Source: Microcaldota archaeon
GTDB taxonomy: Archaea; Micrarchaeota; Micrarchaeia; Micrarchaeales; Micrarchaeaceae
Assembly (NCBI GenBank): GCA_021810685.1
Contig: JAJZII010000038.1
Location: forward strand, 1 to 5,374
Reading direction: 5' to 3'
DNA length: 5,374 bases
Within the stretch, counting starts at the first letter, position 1; each line of letters starts with the position of its first letter. The position numbers and the translations under genes were made by a program. Below the pieces are notes generated by a model. It was not told the DNA's origin. It ran no database searches and was given only the letters and a program-made list of their open reading frames with translations. Below are positions 4,873 through 5,374 of this stretch, piece after piece.

Positions 4873-5008
4873 TGCTATAGTACCAGGAGCAGTTATTGCA
4901 TGCTGGCCATAAGCCCGATGCCGAGGAAGATAAAGAAGGAGTTCGGCCTCTAGTAACCCTTAAATATTTGGAAAACAGTGATACTTTATCACAAAATAGG
5001 GCGCTACC
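4873..5008 (+). promoter_or_regulatory. Intergenic region with TATA candidates for the right-edge gene
   Basis: CTTAAATATTTGG (4959-4971) is a good TATA candidate that would start transcription near 4991 and leave a leader of about 18 nt before the GTG at 5009. CTTTATC (4984-4990) is a second candidate that would give a leaderless mRNA. Nothing else is recognised in the 136 nt. Confidence 0.4.
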
Positions 5009-5374
5009 GTGGACATTGGGGATGCTAAGACTGTTGATAAGGGAAAGCGAGCGCAAAAAGAGGACTTGTCTACCCAGGAAGGCGTGAAGACAGCCATAGC
5101 AAGGTATTTGGAAAGATTCAGAGTCGATGCCGAAGGCATACTCAAATCATTTAAGGGTTCTACCAGCAACAACGTCATTCTTCCAGACTTGCTCATCGAA
5201 AAGCACGAGAGGATAATTGCGCAGAACGTGGCCGGCTGCCGAAGCGGACTGCAGAGTTTCTCCGGGGAGATATTGAATAACAGGAGGCAGGATATTGTTA
5301 TGCAGCTGGAGTCTATACTCAACGGCGCAGTGGACGAGGCGCGCAGGAAACGCGAATACATGGCTGCATACGAA
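5009..5374 (+). CDS. Unrecognised helical protein, 5' part (runs off the window)
   Basis: An open frame of 122 codons continues to the right edge, preceded in frame by a TAG at 4997-4999, so the start must lie after it. GTG at 5009 is the first start codon and has TATA candidates at suitable distance, though no ribosome binding site is seen. The first 24 or so residues are polar and probably disordered (lysine, aspartate, threonine). From about residue 26 the sequence looks like amphipathic helices, including EGVKTAIARYLERF (25-38), LLIEKHERIIAQNV (64-77) and IVMQLESILNGAVDEARRKR (98-117). There is no signal peptide or membrane segment in this part. I do not recognise a family. The charged helix at the visible end could start a coiled coil. 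Third codon positions appear more AT-rich than in rfcS or the prenyl synthase, hinting at weaker selection or different origin. Coding status is likely but not proven without the 3' end. Confidence 0.65.
   Translation, partial: MDIGDAKTVDKGKRAQKEDLSTQEGVKTAIARYLERFRVDAEGILKSFKGSTSNNVILPDLLIEKHERIIAQNVAGCRSGLQSFSGEILNNRRQDIVMQLESILNGAVDEARRKREYMAAYE

Noticed and set aside
4896..5087. 63-codon plus-strand frame starting with TTG after msrB
   Set aside because: It begins at a weak start codon without a binding site and overlaps the better-supported frame from GTG 5009, which continues to the edge.
1..5374. CRISPR array, insertion sequence or prophage
   Set aside because: No regularly spaced repeats, transposase motifs, terminal inverted repeats or phage genes were seen on either strand.

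Overview
The window looks archaeal. It carries a replication factor C small subunit (the clamp-loader ATPase shared by archaea and eukaryotes), a prenyl diphosphate synthase suited to archaeal membrane lipids, TATA-like boxes upstream of most genes, a textbook GGTGA ribosome binding site, and a tRNA gene without an encoded CCA tail. Gene order is compact, with 70-230 nt gaps, and heavy use of ATA, AGG and GAG codons. The set would fit a small-genome lineage such as Micrarchaeota/DPANN or an uncultured euryarchaeon, but I cannot fix the taxon from sequence alone.

Layout. At 45-335 (minus) lies a short PadR-family repressor. It is divergent from a 48-residue gene at 448-594 (plus) whose product has a Cys-x-Cys-x-Cys-x-His head and a four-heptad zipper. 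The 112-nt gap between them holds a perfect palindrome with 9-bp arms and a partial second copy 39 bp away. This pair is the most promising candidate for an under-described system: a repressor with tandem operators controlling a tiny possible metal- or thiol-binding coiled-coil protein. A T-rich terminator follows. Next on the plus strand are a solitary LUD-domain (LutC/YkgG-like) protein at 648-1253, a polyprenyl diphosphate synthase at 1362-2462, and a Nudix hydrolase at 2576-3031.

A tRNA-Pro(UGG) gene lies on the minus strand at 3071-3143. Its acceptor, anticodon and T arms are normal but its D stem is poorly paired. It has its own TATA box and shares an A6/T5 palindromic terminator region with the Nudix gene. 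The 229-nt gap 3181-3409 has no convincing gene but contains several nested inverted repeats and a broken minus-strand reading frame.

The RFC small subunit (3410-4381) and a two-cysteine MsrB methionine sulfoxide reductase (GTG start, 4480-4872) follow. The gap between them contains a cluster of ACGT-centred dyads. The right edge holds the 5' part of an unrecognised, probably helical protein (GTG at 5009, running off the window). Functionally the window mixes housekeeping (clamp loading, isoprenoid lipid synthesis, tRNA) with redox or damage handling (LUD, Nudix, MsrB). Spacing and separate TATA-like boxes argue for mostly individual transcription units rather than one operon.
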